The position numbers and the translations under genes are program-made. A model generated the notes under the pieces. That model was given only the letters and a program-made list of their open reading frames with translations. It had not been told where the DNA came from and searched no databases. Of a stretch of DNA of 64,000 nt, positions 44,587 to 54,537 are shown in pieces (the first letter of the stretch is position 1; the number at the start of each line of letters is the position of its first letter). Where the stretch lies: the NCBI GenBank assembly GCA_016713025.1, contig JADJPZ010000004.1, positions 558,001-622,000 on the forward strand. Reading direction: 5' to 3'. This DNA comes from Saprospiraceae bacterium (lineage in GTDB: Bacteria > Bacteroidota > Bacteroidia > Chitinophagales > Saprospiraceae).

Positions 44587-45936
44587 TCAATGTTGGTTTA
44601 GGGATTGTTTTCTTTTGTACCTTGACTTTGACAATCTGAAATACTGCACTAATGGAATATGTGAAGGACACACATAGGAACACGAACCACATTCAAAACA
44701 ATCCATCAGGTTAAAATCGCTGACCATCAGGTCGTAGGATTCAAACTTGGCCAAAATTCCTAGCTTGGAAGGGTTGAGTGAGATGGGACAGGCGTCAACA
44801 CAGGCACCACACTTGATACATGGGTAGATTTTGTCCGTATGTACTACATCTTTACTACCGAAAACCAGAATGCCTGAGGTGCCTTTCGTAATGGAAATAT
44901 CCAAATCAGCAACTGCAGGACCCATCATCGGGCCACCCATATAAATTTCGGCTATGTCATCGTCCACAATACCTACATGATCCAATACAAATCTTAATGG
45001 TGTACCAATGGGAATGAGATAATTTCCTTTTTTCTTAACTGCAGGTCCTGTAATAGTAATGACCCTTTCCTGAATACCACGGCCATGTGGCAGCAAGCGA
45101 CCAATTTCCGCAGTCGTTGCTATATTGACCGTAACGATATTGACATCTATCGGTAATCCACCCGAAGGTACTTCCTTCCCCAAAACTGCCGTGATGAGCA
45201 TTTTCTCGGAGCCTTGAGGGTATTTTACTGGTACTACTTTAACGGAAACCGGGATATCGGTAGGTTTTATTTTGTTGAGAAGGTCTGCGGCATCCTGTTT
45301 ATTGCCTTCTATGCCGATGATGACTTCTTTGGCACCTGTTACCTTCATCAGGTAGCGGATACCCATGTAGATATCTTCGCCCTGTTCCAGCATGACCCTG
45401 TGGTCTGTGGTGAGATACGGCTCGCATTCTATACCATTGATGATGAGGACGTCGCATACCTTACCTTCCGGCACTTTTAGTTTTACATGGGTTGGGAAGG
45501 CTGCTCCGCCCAGACCTACGATACCGGCATCCTGGATAGCATGTAAGATTTCATCTGCTGATGCAGTTTTGTAGTCAACACAATATCCTTCCGCCACTTC
45601 CTGACCTGAAGATGGAAATGCTTTGATGGTAACTCCCTGGGCTTTGCTCCCGGAGATAGTAGGTACCAATCCAATTTTTTCCACTATGCCTGATATCGGT
45701 GAATGTATAGGAACAGATACATACCCAGCAGCTTTGGCTATCACCTGACCTCTCGACACTTCCTGACCTTCTCTCACCGTGATCTCCGCAGGTGCTCCTA
45801 TATGCTGCGTCATCGGTATGATCAATTCCGTTGCAAAAGGAAACTGCCTGATAGGCAAGCCCTTGGTATCATCCTTGTTTTCAGGAGGATGGATGCCATT
45901 TTTAAAGGTATTGGTATGTAATGAAAGGAAGCCCAT
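44587..45936 (-). CDS. rnfC: Rnf complex subunit C (NADH-binding)
   Basis: Protein of 449 residues. A barrel-sandwich region comes first (HIGAPAEITVREGQEVSRGQVIA), then the NADH/FMN-binding region (GIVGLGGAAFPTHVKL). Near the C-terminus are two [4Fe-4S] motifs, CIKCGACVDACPISLNP and CFECGSCSYVCPSHIPL. RnfC is the peripheral subunit that passes electrons to NAD+. It starts 8 bp after the nifJ stop, which places pyruvate oxidation and Rnf in one transcript. Confidence 0.95.
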   Translation of the reverse strand: MGFLSLHTNTFKNGIHPPENKDDTKGLPIRQFPFATELIIPMTQHIGAPAEITVREGQEVSRGQVIAKAAGYVSVPIHSPISGIVEKIGLVPTISGSKAQGVTIKAFPSSGQEVAEGYCVDYKTASADEILHAIQDAGIVGLGGAAFPTHVKLKVPEGKVCDVLIINGIECEPYLTTDHRVMLEQGEDIYMGIRYLMKVTGAKEVIIGIEGNKQDAADLLNKIKPTDIPVSVKVVPVKYPQGSEKMLITAVLGKEVPSGGLPIDVNIVTVNIATTAEIGRLLPHGRGIQERVITITGPAVKKKGNYLIPIGTPLRFVLDHVGIVDDDIAEIYMGGPMMGPAVADLDISITKGTSGILVFGSKDVVHTDKIYPCIKCGACVDACPISLNPSKLGILAKFESYDLMVSDFNLMDCFECGSCSYVCPSHIPLVQYFRLSKSRYKRKQSLNQH

Positions 45937-45944
45937 CGATACTG

Positions 45945-48900
45945 CTAATTAAACTTTTCGCCTCTTTTGATCCACTTATCGATATCTTTTTCGTTTCTGT
46001 CAGCAGGCAATCCCGGATGAATCACTCTGGCTGTACATTTTTCGGCAGCTTTCACCAGGTCCTGATATGGTCCACCATTAGGATTGATGATGTAAGCCTT
46101 TTTGTTATTATTGTAAGCAAATATTTTGCCGTTGAGCTTGGTGCATTCATCACAGGAAGTACAACTCTCCGTCTCTATCCAGGGAGCCATATATCCACCA
46201 TCTGTCGAAACTTGGTTTGAAGTAGCTGATGTTGGGGTGGCAGGTTCTTCCTGAGTTACCAGATTTTCTATTCCTGAGCCATTGCCACCAGCTAATTGCA
46301 TCAATCCTTTGGCGATTTTACCTACAACTTCTTTGCGTATTTTGTCTTCGATATCGACTACAGCGGTTTCTACTTTATCTAATCCCGCCAATTCTTTGAG
46401 CATGACCCAGAAGTTTTTTCTATCTTCGCATGATTCAACTATAGGAGCAGCGACTAAGACTCTCACTAGATTCTGTTTTTTATCCACAGTCCAAATGTAA
46501 GGGAAGATACCTTCTCTGTCAGCTTCCGGAAGTTCGATAAATTCAGAGACTACCATCATATTATCATTCCAGGCATCGCGAGGAACCTTTCTGAAGTGTT
46601 TTCTGAATCTGGCTTCAGTCAATGCAAAATCTGCAAACGTCATGGCCACTTCCATGGTTTTTTCCATTCCAAATTCGGTGTATTTGAGTTTGTAAGTTGG
46701 CCACAACAGATCCATTGCAGGATTTCCGCTTAGGTCAAGACACTCTTCTATTTTATGCCCTTTGGCAGGATTGTATTGGAATATTGGATAAGCCCTGGAT
46801 TCCATAGCTAATTTTGCCTGTTGTACGCCAAGGTCGTCCGCTACTCCATGTTCAGGCTGACAAGTCGTGTAGCAATTAAATATGGCAGGTCGTTTGGCCA
46901 TCAAACCGTCGATAAATCCTTCTATCATCTGACTGGTATTGGCAAGAGTACTTTGCAATACAAATGTATTACGGTGTGCCATGGCTATCAATCCAATTTC
47001 TTTTCTTGGCTCTGATTTTCCTTTCCACACCTTTCCATATTGTGCCATATCGGATACCTGACCGATAAATCCTGAAGTACATGCCTGACCACCTGTATTT
47101 GAATAAACCTGTGTATCGACTACAACTACTTTGATAGGTTTACCTGACGCCATCATTCTCGAAAGATTTTGGAAACCTATATCATACATGGCTCCGTCAC
47201 CACCCAATGCTACAACCGGAGGACAAAGCAACCACTCTTCATCTGTGAATTGTTCCCATGTAAAATAAGTGAATATAGGATCATGAGTTGCAGGATCATA
47301 CTGACCATTGATGACAAGTTCTGCCTTCCTGATGGCTTTGAATCCATCTGCCATTTTAGACATATGTCCTTCAAAGATACCCATTGCAATGGATGTGGAA
47401 TCCTGGAAAAGATGATTGGTCCATGGGAATGGATAGGGATTGAAAGGATACGTGCTACCCCAAACCGATGTACAACCGGTAGAGTTACACATACCCATTG
47501 AAGATCTTCCTTTACCTGTGGTACCTTGAGTATATTTCCATTTCAGGTTTTTGAGTTTGGCCAATGTCCTTGTAATATCCATCAGCCAATCCTGATCTAC
47601 TGGCGATGTTTCTTTTTCGCGATCTAATTTATGTGCCAGGTCAGAAACTTTCAGGTCACTGGTATAGGACTCCTGTACGATACGAGTCAGCGTATCAGTA
47701 TCTGAGACATCGAGTGTGCTGATCAATTTTTGTTGTACAATCTTTTCTAATTTGGCAATTAAATCATCCAAATAAGTAAGGTGTTTTTCTATACGGGGCT
47801 GCATCAGGGACTCAACAGTAGCTGTGAATAAATGCACTACAGATTTTTCAGAGCAACCTAAACATGCACCGTCACCACTGGCAAAATTAAGGTAAGCATC
47901 CTTGTTGAGAAGAATAGTTTCCAATGGTCCGATTTTTTCTTCCAGGCTGTCTATACGATTGTATTTTTTTGGAGTATTTGGCAGGTCTAACCACAGATCC
48001 CATTGGCCTCTCATGCTTGCCACTGATGCTTCTGTCTGAGGAACAATTTTGAGCGCATCATCATCACACACATTGACGCATTCCATACATCCTTTACAGG
48101 TAGTAGGATTGATCGTGATGCTGAATAGTCCGCCACTATTAGGTTCATTTTTTTCGTGCAGATCAAAATATGGTCTGGTAAGGGCAAAATCAAAATCACC
48201 CAATTCATCTTTGAACCATCCAAACTCTCTGACAACATTTTCGTCACCATTACTCTCTGAGATCATTTTGGAGATTGCATGGTTGATATAGGTATTGACA
48301 GTCGCGCCATTTTTGGGTTGATTCATGAGGGTACGGATGTGACTTTCCATCTGGCGCACTGCTTTTGGAAGCACTTCTACATTGCCGTGATTTTTCTTTA
48401 CTCTCTTCAGCACAGTCTCCAGGACATCAGATAAGGTACTTACCAACCCTGGTATAGCCGTATCAGGACACACAGTATAACAATTGCCGCAGGCCGTACA
48501 ATTATTGGGAATCCATGATGGGTGATCAAATCTGATACCAGTCATATCTCTGAATAAAGATGTGGTAGCCGGCATCACACTCAGACCAATGAATGGATCA
48601 GTGATATTGTCATTGCCTAAACCTTGCTGATAAAAATTGCCGGTTTGCTCCCAAAATCTGTGTATATCACTCAATTTTGATTGACTTTGCGGAGAGCTTT
48701 TCAGCATCTGTGGAAGAGGAAGTATTGGTTTGCCATTTGATTTTTCAGGAGCATCTTTACTGATTTCTTTTATTTTTATTTCCCTTACTTCATCAAATCC
48801 TCGTTTTACAACCCGCATGTTATCATCCACGACTCGCTGACCTTTGGAGCCAAACTTGTGCATCAATTGATCTTCGATGGCTTTCAACAGTTCCACATCA

Positions 48901-50849
48901 TTGAGATTGGCCTTTTGCATCAATGGTGACGCTGCAAAAAATGCGCCCTGGAAGGCGATACCCTGCATTCTGAGTTGTAACTCAACATCTGTAGCTTCTT
49001 CTCTGGCTATTTTAAAACCGTCGATATAAAAAATATGAATTTCCTGTTCGATGATGACTTTTTGATAAGGTGCAGGTATGTTGGCCCATACTTTTTCGGG
49101 TTTTTCCTGATCGCTCTGGATGATAAAACATCCGCCTCGTTTCAATCCTGCCAATGCATTGGTATGTTTAAATACATTGGGATCCGGGGATAAAACTACA
49201 TCCACAAAGAAATATTCACAATTGATTTTGATAGGTTCAGGTGCAGCGGCGAGATAATATGTCGTAGGCTGACCTTTTTTCTCAGAGCCATATTTCGGAT
49301 TGGCTTTTATTTCGTAACCGAGCAGATCATATAGTGTCATCGCCAGATTTTTACCTGTAGTAATCGCTCCCCAACCACCGATAGAGTGAAATCTCACTGT
49401 GATGGCATCTTTTGGCATCATGTTAGGATTTTCGCTTCCTCTTACGCTCAGATCCTTGATATTGGGATATGCATCAGAAATGGATTCCTGATATAGTTTT
49501 TGTTTAGGAGTATAAGGCACATCTCTTAGAAAGTCGATAGACAAGTAGAACAGTTTTTTATGTTTGCCATTGGGAAGCATGTTTTCTACTGCTCCGATGA
49601 TACCCTCAGGCTGTAAGTCTCTGCTACCCATACCGAATGAACCAGAATAAATATCTGGCATATCTCCAGGTTTGTATGTGGTTAATTCAGGATAAGGTAC
49701 GCCATGTTTGGTAAAACCGTTTTCTGCACATTTTGAAAGGGTAGCCCGTACTTCTCTGGCTATAGGCAGATCGGCAGCAAGTGGCTGATCCAAACGTTCC
49801 AGGATAACAACACCTTTTTTTCCTTTTATAATTTTAGATACCAAATCTCCCGGGAATGGGCGGAACATCACTAAATCCACAACACCTACTTTTATGCCAC
49901 GTGTTTCGCGCAGATAGTCTGACACCACTTCTGCACTTGGGATAAGACTTCCCTGACCAAGGATGAGATAGTCTGCATCCTCTGCTTTGTAGGTCATCAC
50001 TCTCGAGTACTTACGACCGGTGAGTTTTGCATATTCATCAAAAGCCTGATCAGTAAGTTCTTTAATATGGTCAAAGAAAAATGGTCTTTGAGACGCCACA
50101 CTCTGCATATAGGAATCCTGATTTTGGACAATACCGGCCATCATAGGATTATCCACATCCCAGACTTCAGGGATACGACGACGCTGATCTCCGTAAATGA
50201 TTTTCTGTGCCGGAGTAGGCGTATCGATGATATCATCAGGTCTTCCTAAAAAGTCTCTGATCAGATTTCTTTCCGGAAGATATAAGGATTCTATAAGGTG
50301 CGTCGTTAAAAATCCATCCTGAGCAATGATACCCGGTGTAAGTGCCAACTCCGCTATTCGGTGAGCGATGATGTTCATGTCAGCTACGTGCTGCACATTT
50401 TTGGCAAATAGCTGAAAAAATCCAGTGTCATCTATGGCATGATAATCATCATGTCCTGCATGTACATTGAGGGTGGATTTGGTCATCGCTCTGGCACCAA
50501 TATTGAGGACATAAGTCAATCTTTTTCCTACCGCGGCATATAGTGATTCATGCATATAGGCAATACCCTGACCGGATGAAAAATTGGCTGCTCTCAAACC
50601 TGTCATAGAAAGACCTGCAGTGACTGCTGCAGCTGCGTGTTCGCCTTCTGGCTCGATAAAAATCAATGGCCTGTCTGATATGTTGAGATGGCCTTTAGCT
50701 GCTTCCTCTGCCCAGTATTCACCCATTTGGGTGGATGGGGTAATGGGGTAGGCACCTGCAGCATCTGTGGATTCTCGCTCGCACATGATGGCGGCAGTAT
50801 TTCCATCCATTACAGTTTTTACACCAGGGTATTTGATTGACTCATTCAT
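45945..50849 (-). CDS. nifJ: Pyruvate:ferredoxin (flavodoxin) oxidoreductase, long form with fused C-terminal ferredoxin domain
   Basis: Protein of 1634 residues against about 1170-1200 for typical single-chain PFOR. The order is: pyrimidine-binding domain (GNTAAIMCERESTDAAGAYP), domain II/transketolase-C-like, gamma domain (RFHSIGGWGAITTGKNLA), a first cluster CTACGNCYTVCP (C784) and a second CKGCMECVNVC (C918). The clusters are separated by about 130 extra residues. The TPP-binding domain has ACLGCSEKS and GGDGAMYDIGFQNLSR (about 1213). A C-terminal extension has CTSCDEC (C1563) and one more Cys in EKCTARVIHPG, which resembles a one-cluster ferredoxin. It oxidises pyruvate to acetyl-CoA and CO2, reducing ferredoxin. 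The upstream gap holds a MITE-like element, and the gene opens the PFOR-Rnf operon. Confidence 0.92.
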   Translation of the reverse strand: MNESIKYPGVKTVMDGNTAAIMCERESTDAAGAYPITPSTQMGEYWAEEAAKGHLNISDRPLIFIEPEGEHAAAAVTAGLSMTGLRAANFSSGQGIAYMHESLYAAVGKRLTYVLNIGARAMTKSTLNVHAGHDDYHAIDDTGFFQLFAKNVQHVADMNIIAHRIAELALTPGIIAQDGFLTTHLIESLYLPERNLIRDFLGRPDDIIDTPTPAQKIIYGDQRRRIPEVWDVDNPMMAGIVQNQDSYMQSVASQRPFFFDHIKELTDQAFDEYAKLTGRKYSRVMTYKAEDADYLILGQGSLIPSAEVVSDYLRETRGIKVGVVDLVMFRPFPGDLVSKIIKGKKGVVILERLDQPLAADLPIAREVRATLSKCAENGFTKHGVPYPELTTYKPGDMPDIYSGSFGMGSRDLQPEGIIGAVENMLPNGKHKKLFYLSIDFLRDVPYTPKQKLYQESISDAYPNIKDLSVRGSENPNMMPKDAITVRFHSIGGWGAITTGKNLAMTLYDLLGYEIKANPKYGSEKKGQPTTYYLAAAPEPIKINCEYFFVDVVLSPDPNVFKHTNALAGLKRGGCFIIQSDQEKPEKVWANIPAPYQKVIIEQEIHIFYIDGFKIAREEATDVELQLRMQGIAFQGAFFAASPLMQKANLNDVELLKAIEDQLMHKFGSKGQRVVDDNMRVVKRGFDEVREIKIKEISKDAPEKSNGKPILPLPQMLKSSPQSQSKLSDIHRFWEQTGNFYQQGLGNDNITDPFIGLSVMPATTSLFRDMTGIRFDHPSWIPNNCTACGNCYTVCPDTAIPGLVSTLSDVLETVLKRVKKNHGNVEVLPKAVRQMESHIRTLMNQPKNGATVNTYINHAISKMISESNGDENVVREFGWFKDELGDFDFALTRPYFDLHEKNEPNSGGLFSITINPTTCKGCMECVNVCDDDALKIVPQTEASVASMRGQWDLWLDLPNTPKKYNRIDSLEEKIGPLETILLNKDAYLNFASGDGACLGCSEKSVVHLFTATVESLMQPRIEKHLTYLDDLIAKLEKIVQQKLISTLDVSDTDTLTRIVQESYTSDLKVSDLAHKLDREKETSPVDQDWLMDITRTLAKLKNLKWKYTQGTTGKGRSSMGMCNSTGCTSVWGSTYPFNPYPFPWTNHLFQDSTSIAMGIFEGHMSKMADGFKAIRKAELVINGQYDPATHDPIFTYFTWEQFTDEEWLLCPPVVALGGDGAMYDIGFQNLSRMMASGKPIKVVVVDTQVYSNTGGQACTSGFIGQVSDMAQYGKVWKGKSEPRKEIGLIAMAHRNTFVLQSTLANTSQMIEGFIDGLMAKRPAIFNCYTTCQPEHGVADDLGVQQAKLAMESRAYPIFQYNPAKGHKIEECLDLSGNPAMDLLWPTYKLKYTEFGMEKTMEVAMTFADFALTEARFRKHFRKVPRDAWNDNMMVVSEFIELPEADREGIFPYIWTVDKKQNLVRVLVAAPIVESCEDRKNFWVMLKELAGLDKVETAVVDIEDKIRKEVVGKIAKGLMQLAGGNGSGIENLVTQEEPATPTSATSNQVSTDGGYMAPWIETESCTSCDECTKLNGKIFAYNNNKKAYIINPNGGPYQDLVKAAEKCTARVIHPGLPADRNEKDIDKWIKRGEKFN

Positions 50850-51172
50850 CTGTTAAATTTTATTTGAATTTTAAGATCAGATGGAATTGATAACTTACAT
50901 CCATCTATGGTGTTATCGAACTCTCGTTTCGAATGAAAAATAATCATCACGATTTGTATGCTTATTGCTCATGCTCATTTCATGATTTTTCCTTTTACCA
51001 TTTAAATGGCTGCAAGGTAAAGCACATCCGAAACTTGAAATATGATTTTTATCATAATACATAATGACATTTTTCAGCACACTCAAAACCAACTACTTTG
51101 AGATGATTTCTTCAATCTTAAAGCGATATAAAGGCTTGTGCTGAGATATAAAATTTTATTCAGTAATATTGA
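50850..51172. other. Upstream region of the nifJ-rnf operon
   Basis: 323 bp of AT-rich DNA between the nifJ start and the repeat element. The operon promoter should lie here, but no clear TTG/TAnnTTTG pair was found. An adjacent stretch near 51000-51060 also shows nothing recognisable. Confidence 0.4.
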
Positions 51173-51173
51173 A

Positions 51174-51475
51174 CCTAAAAAACTAAAATGATAATCTATT
51201 ACGACCTCCAAATACTGTATTCTGACCTATGAAACTACATGACCATGCCGTCAGGTGTGCTGACGGTTCCTTCACTAAACTGAGCTCCCACTCAATTTTA
51301 CTGTCGTACCGTTCAGTCATACACCATACTGTGCGCAGCTATGCTGTAGTGATGACTTCAGCATAGCTGCACACAGTATGATTTGTCGTCAAAAGTGCTG
51401 ATTTTACCCGCCTGCTCCGAAGCGGGCAGGTTGTATTTTTGGCCTTCATAACGGAATCATTTTAGATATTTAGGT
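51174..51475 (+). mobile_element. MITE-like element, copy 3 (full length)
   Basis: It starts CCTAAAAAACTAAAATGA and ends TCATTTTAGATATTTAGG (18-bp imperfect inverted repeats), flanked on each side by the 5-bp duplication TTGAA. It has the same internal order as copy 1: CCGTCAGG/GCTGACGG hairpin, long hairpin at 51325-51380, then a GC-rich segment with CCGCCTGCTCCGAAGCGGG, which differs from copy 1 but is shared with copy 2. No ORF. It lies between nifJ and an unknown secreted protein gene. Confidence 0.82.
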
Positions 51476-51493
51476 TGAATAAATAACTATATT

Positions 51494-52336
51494 TTAAGGA
51501 TAAAAAGGCTTTAATATCTTCCCTTCATCACTGAGTAGTTGGTGAAGGGTGTCATCCTGTAAAATTTGTTTTAAACTGTAGTTTTTGCCATTTATTGATA
51601 CATTATTGGAAATCAATCTTATGCCATGACTATAATCTGCATAAGTTGCGCCATGACCATTGTACAACGGTTGGATAGGGCTGCCATTGAGATAGTGCCA
51701 ACCATAGATAACTACACCTGTTTTATTTTCACTTTTGTAAATTTTGTTGGAGATTACGACATCCTTTTTATGGCCACTTACCAATGATCCTGGTGGATGA
51801 TCTTTAAGATATGAGGCCCTTTGATCATTGATCATTTGATGATGTTTCCACATTACAGATATTTTCGTCATTTCCGGGCTGGGAGCAATAGGTGATGGTG
51901 ATAATTTGACCGAAGAATTCTCCCAAATTGTATCTACAAGCTTGCGCGTAGGAAGAGAACAATTTAATTCATCGCACAGCTTTTGGGCAAGTAAAGGAGA
52001 CATTGGTATCATAAAATAGTCCTGTTCACTACCGATTGACAAATAATCGGGAAGAACAAATATTGTCACTTTATAACTTTTTGCATCAATTTTTTGCTCA
52101 AATGAAACAGGGACTAACATCCGCTGAAAATCAGGAATGTTGCCGCTTAAAATCTCCCTGTATATAGCATCATCCAGTTCATCTAAAGAAAGATCTTTTA
52201 CCGACTCCGCAAATGCACTTCCTGATAATGAAGCAGATGCCCGGGATTGTATTATTAAAGATTGTGAGAAGAAGACATCACAATGCAGAAAATGTACCAT
52301 TAAAATAATACTCAGACTCGTATAACACTTACCCAT
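51494..52336 (-). CDS. Secreted protein of unknown function
   Basis: Protein of 280 residues with an N-terminal signal peptide (SLSIILMVHFLHCDVFFSQ). The C-terminal half contains SGHKKDVVISNKIY, GVVIYGWHYLNG, HGATYADYSHGIRLI and SINGKNYSLKQIL; the conserved-looking His, Asp and Tyr residues suggest an enzyme or ligand-binding domain. No family was named. It follows the NlpC/P60-like gene on the same strand after 103 bp, so a shared role in the envelope is possible. The gene ends close to the right end of a MITE-like element. Confidence 0.65.
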   Translation of the reverse strand: MGKCYTSLSIILMVHFLHCDVFFSQSLIIQSRASASLSGSAFAESVKDLSLDELDDAIYREILSGNIPDFQRMLVPVSFEQKIDAKSYKVTIFVLPDYLSIGSEQDYFMIPMSPLLAQKLCDELNCSLPTRKLVDTIWENSSVKLSPSPIAPSPEMTKISVMWKHHQMINDQRASYLKDHPPGSLVSGHKKDVVISNKIYKSENKTGVVIYGWHYLNGSPIQPLYNGHGATYADYSHGIRLISNNVSINGKNYSLKQILQDDTLHQLLSDEGKILKPFYP

Positions 52337-52439
52337 GGCTCATTATCATTGCGGATTATTTTATATTGTTTAACAACTAAAAATATTACAGAATATGACT
52401 TACTGTCATATTACCAGCTTTTTATTCTGGATGATTTAC

Positions 52440-53249
52440 TCAAAGTACCCTTTTGATAATTCGCAGTTTGTGTGTATACTTATAAAGATCAGTATTATAA
52501 ATGCCATGATGATCAATTTTGTCAATTCTGACACAACCATACACATGAATTATTTTTTTTTCTCCCATCATTATTCCCACGTGGTTTATTTGACCTTCTT
52601 TATCTTCACAAAAAGCTAAATCGCCTTCTTCTGCGAGTTCGGCAAAATCTACTATTTCACCAAGTAAAAATTGTTCAAGTGGGAATCGAGGCATCCATAT
52701 TCCAAAAAATCTAAAAACATTTTGAACAAGAGCTCCTGCATCAATGCCAAATGGAGACCTGCCACCTTTCAACTCAGGGCTGAACAAATACCTCCTTGCA
52801 ATTTTAATCAGCAATTCCGGGCTGGTTTCCAGTCCATCTACTAATGTTGCCTGACCATTGAAAATGTATTTGTTATCAGGCATCTGAAAAGAAATACCAT
52901 CAAACTGCGGTAGGGAAGAACCAATGACGATAGATTTCGTATAGTCATCATTAAATACCGAATGACATATTTCAAGAGATAATGCCGGATTTAAATTCAA
53001 TTTTTCAAATAAGACTTCATCAATGAGAAATAATTGGACAGAATGAACCCAACCAATTATATTACAAGCAGTAGTATTTACTTTAAACCAGTGTTTGTTT
53101 TTTTTCTGAATAACCGTACAGGTTTCGCCAAAAAGCATTTGGCTGATCATCCCGGCATCTTCTGATGGTGCATGCCAAACAGGTACCACATTTAAATGGC
53201 ACACAGCATGGAAATAATGTTTGGTGTCAATCTTTTTTTTCTTTGACAT
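52440..53249 (-). CDS. NlpC/P60 (C40) family protein lacking the catalytic cysteine
   Basis: Protein of 269 residues with no obvious signal peptide. The N-terminus has two SH3b-like domains (VPVWHAPSEDAGMISQMLFGETCTVIQ, NIIGWVHSVQLF), followed by an NlpC/P60 fold (GDLAFCEDKEGQINHVGIMMG, KIIHVYGCVRIDKI). In active cell-wall endopeptidases the motif is GIDCSG; here it reads GIDAGALVQ, so the nucleophile Cys is Ala, while the catalytic His (NHVGI) remains. It is therefore probably a binding or structural protein, or its assignment as an endopeptidase would be wrong. The surrounding sequence is intact, so the change is not an artefact of a frame error. Confidence 0.8.
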   Translation of the reverse strand: MSKKKKIDTKHYFHAVCHLNVVPVWHAPSEDAGMISQMLFGETCTVIQKKNKHWFKVNTTACNIIGWVHSVQLFLIDEVLFEKLNLNPALSLEICHSVFNDDYTKSIVIGSSLPQFDGISFQMPDNKYIFNGQATLVDGLETSPELLIKIARRYLFSPELKGGRSPFGIDAGALVQNVFRFFGIWMPRFPLEQFLLGEIVDFAELAEEGDLAFCEDKEGQINHVGIMMGEKKIIHVYGCVRIDKIDHHGIYNTDLYKYTHKLRIIKRVL

Positions 53250-53345
53250 ACACCTTTATATAATTATTTTAAATATCATTCGTTATTGAATGGTAAGAAA
53301 ATGAATAATACAAGATCAAAAATCAGTCCATATTCATTAAAAAGA

Positions 53346-53373
53346 TTGAAATATATAAAATTTATTAGATTTG
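53346..53373 (+). promoter_or_regulatory. Bacteroidota-type promoter for the PorP/SprF gene
   Basis: TTG at 53346-53348, 17 bp spacer, then TAGATTTG at 53366-53373, a close match to the TTG-N17-23-TAnnTTTG promoter of this phylum. Transcription would start near 53380, 20 bp before the ATG at 53401. This also rules out the upstream TTG codon at 53371 as the start. Confidence 0.6.
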
Positions 53374-53400
53374 CACTCCAATATATTAAATAAAACTTTA

Positions 53401-54495
53401 ATGAGAGTTGTCTTGGCATCCACTTTTATTTGTCTTTTCCGAAAAGGGGCTGTTACCTTGGTTTTTTTCTTTGTTCTTAGCAGTGTTCTGGTTGGACAGG
53501 ATGCACATTTTTCACAGTTTTATGCATCTCCGATGACATTAAATCCTGCTTTGGCAGGTACTTATACCGGTACTTACAGGATTTCAACTATCTACAGAGA
53601 TCAATGGAGAGGGGCTCTGGACAATTCATTAAGGACATTTGCAGCAAGTGGTGATGTGAAGTTTAATATGAATTTTGGTCAGACTTCCATGCCGGATGTG
53701 GTAGGGGTGGGTATCACTTTTTTTGGCGACAGAGTACCTACATTTGATTTTAACTCCAATCAGATTATGCTCACTGCTGCCTATCATAAAGCTTTGGATA
53801 AAAAGACAAAACAATATTTAGGATTGGGGCTACAGGGAGGTATTTTGCAAAGAAGTATCAATTACGAAGATCTGAGTTTTCAAGATCAGTTTAATTCCGT
53901 TGATGGTTTTACCTTGCCAACAGGTGAAAATCTTCCACCCAATAACCGAGCCTTTGCGGATTTGGGTTTGGGGCTTTATTACACCATTTCACCTACAAAA
54001 AAATCCAACTTTCATGCTGGGGTCGGGTATTTTCATCTTACAAAACCGAATATATCTTTTTACAATATCCCTGACATTATCAATCCCAATGTTATAAAAA
54101 ATGATACCTTGAATGCCAAGTGGAGCATACACACAGGAGCATCATTTGAAGTGGCAGACAGGATTTTTGTCCAGCCCAGGATGAACGCATTGATTCAGGG
54201 ACCGCATGCGGAGTTGAACCTTGGAACAACATTCAGATATAAAGTATCGAAAACTGAAGCAAAATACCTATTGTTAGGTCCGTATATAAGAGGTGTAAAA
54301 AACTATAATAATGTGGGTGTTGAATCCGTGATTGCGATGGCAGGATTTGAAATGAATAACTTCATCATCGGCTTCAGTTACGATCAGAATTTAAAAAATC
54401 TTGTATCGGACAGGAGATCATTGTCATCTTTTGAGTTGTCCATCATTTACATTGGAGAACATCATAATGATGATAATTTTTGTCCTCAGTGGTAA
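53401..54495 (+). CDS. PorP/SprF family type IX secretion system membrane protein
   Basis: Protein of 364 residues from the ATG at 53401; an in-frame TTG at 53371 lies inside the promoter -7 element. A signal sequence ends at VLVGQ. The family hallmark DAHFSQFYASPMTLNPALAGTYTGTYRI follows, with the first conserved strand YRDQWRG. The rest forms an outer-membrane beta-barrel, with the typical C-terminal strands (RSLSSFELSIIYIG). In gliding bacteria SprF supports secretion of a specific large adhesin, but many paralogues exist and the partner is usually adjacent. No partner gene is seen here. Confidence 0.9.
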   Translation: MRVVLASTFICLFRKGAVTLVFFFVLSSVLVGQDAHFSQFYASPMTLNPALAGTYTGTYRISTIYRDQWRGALDNSLRTFAASGDVKFNMNFGQTSMPDVVGVGITFFGDRVPTFDFNSNQIMLTAAYHKALDKKTKQYLGLGLQGGILQRSINYEDLSFQDQFNSVDGFTLPTGENLPPNNRAFADLGLGLYYTISPTKKSNFHAGVGYFHLTKPNISFYNIPDIINPNVIKNDTLNAKWSIHTGASFEVADRIFVQPRMNALIQGPHAELNLGTTFRYKVSKTEAKYLLLGPYIRGVKNYNNVGVESVIAMAGFEMNNFIIGFSYDQNLKNLVSDRRSLSSFELSIIYIGEHHNDDNFCPQW

Positions 54496-54537
54496 TGCTA
54501 ATTTGATTGAACTTTATAACTTTCAACACAATTTCTT

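Noticed and set aside
53371..53400. TTG start of the PorP/SprF gene at 53371
   Set aside because: The codon overlaps the -7 promoter element and so would lie upstream of the transcript.
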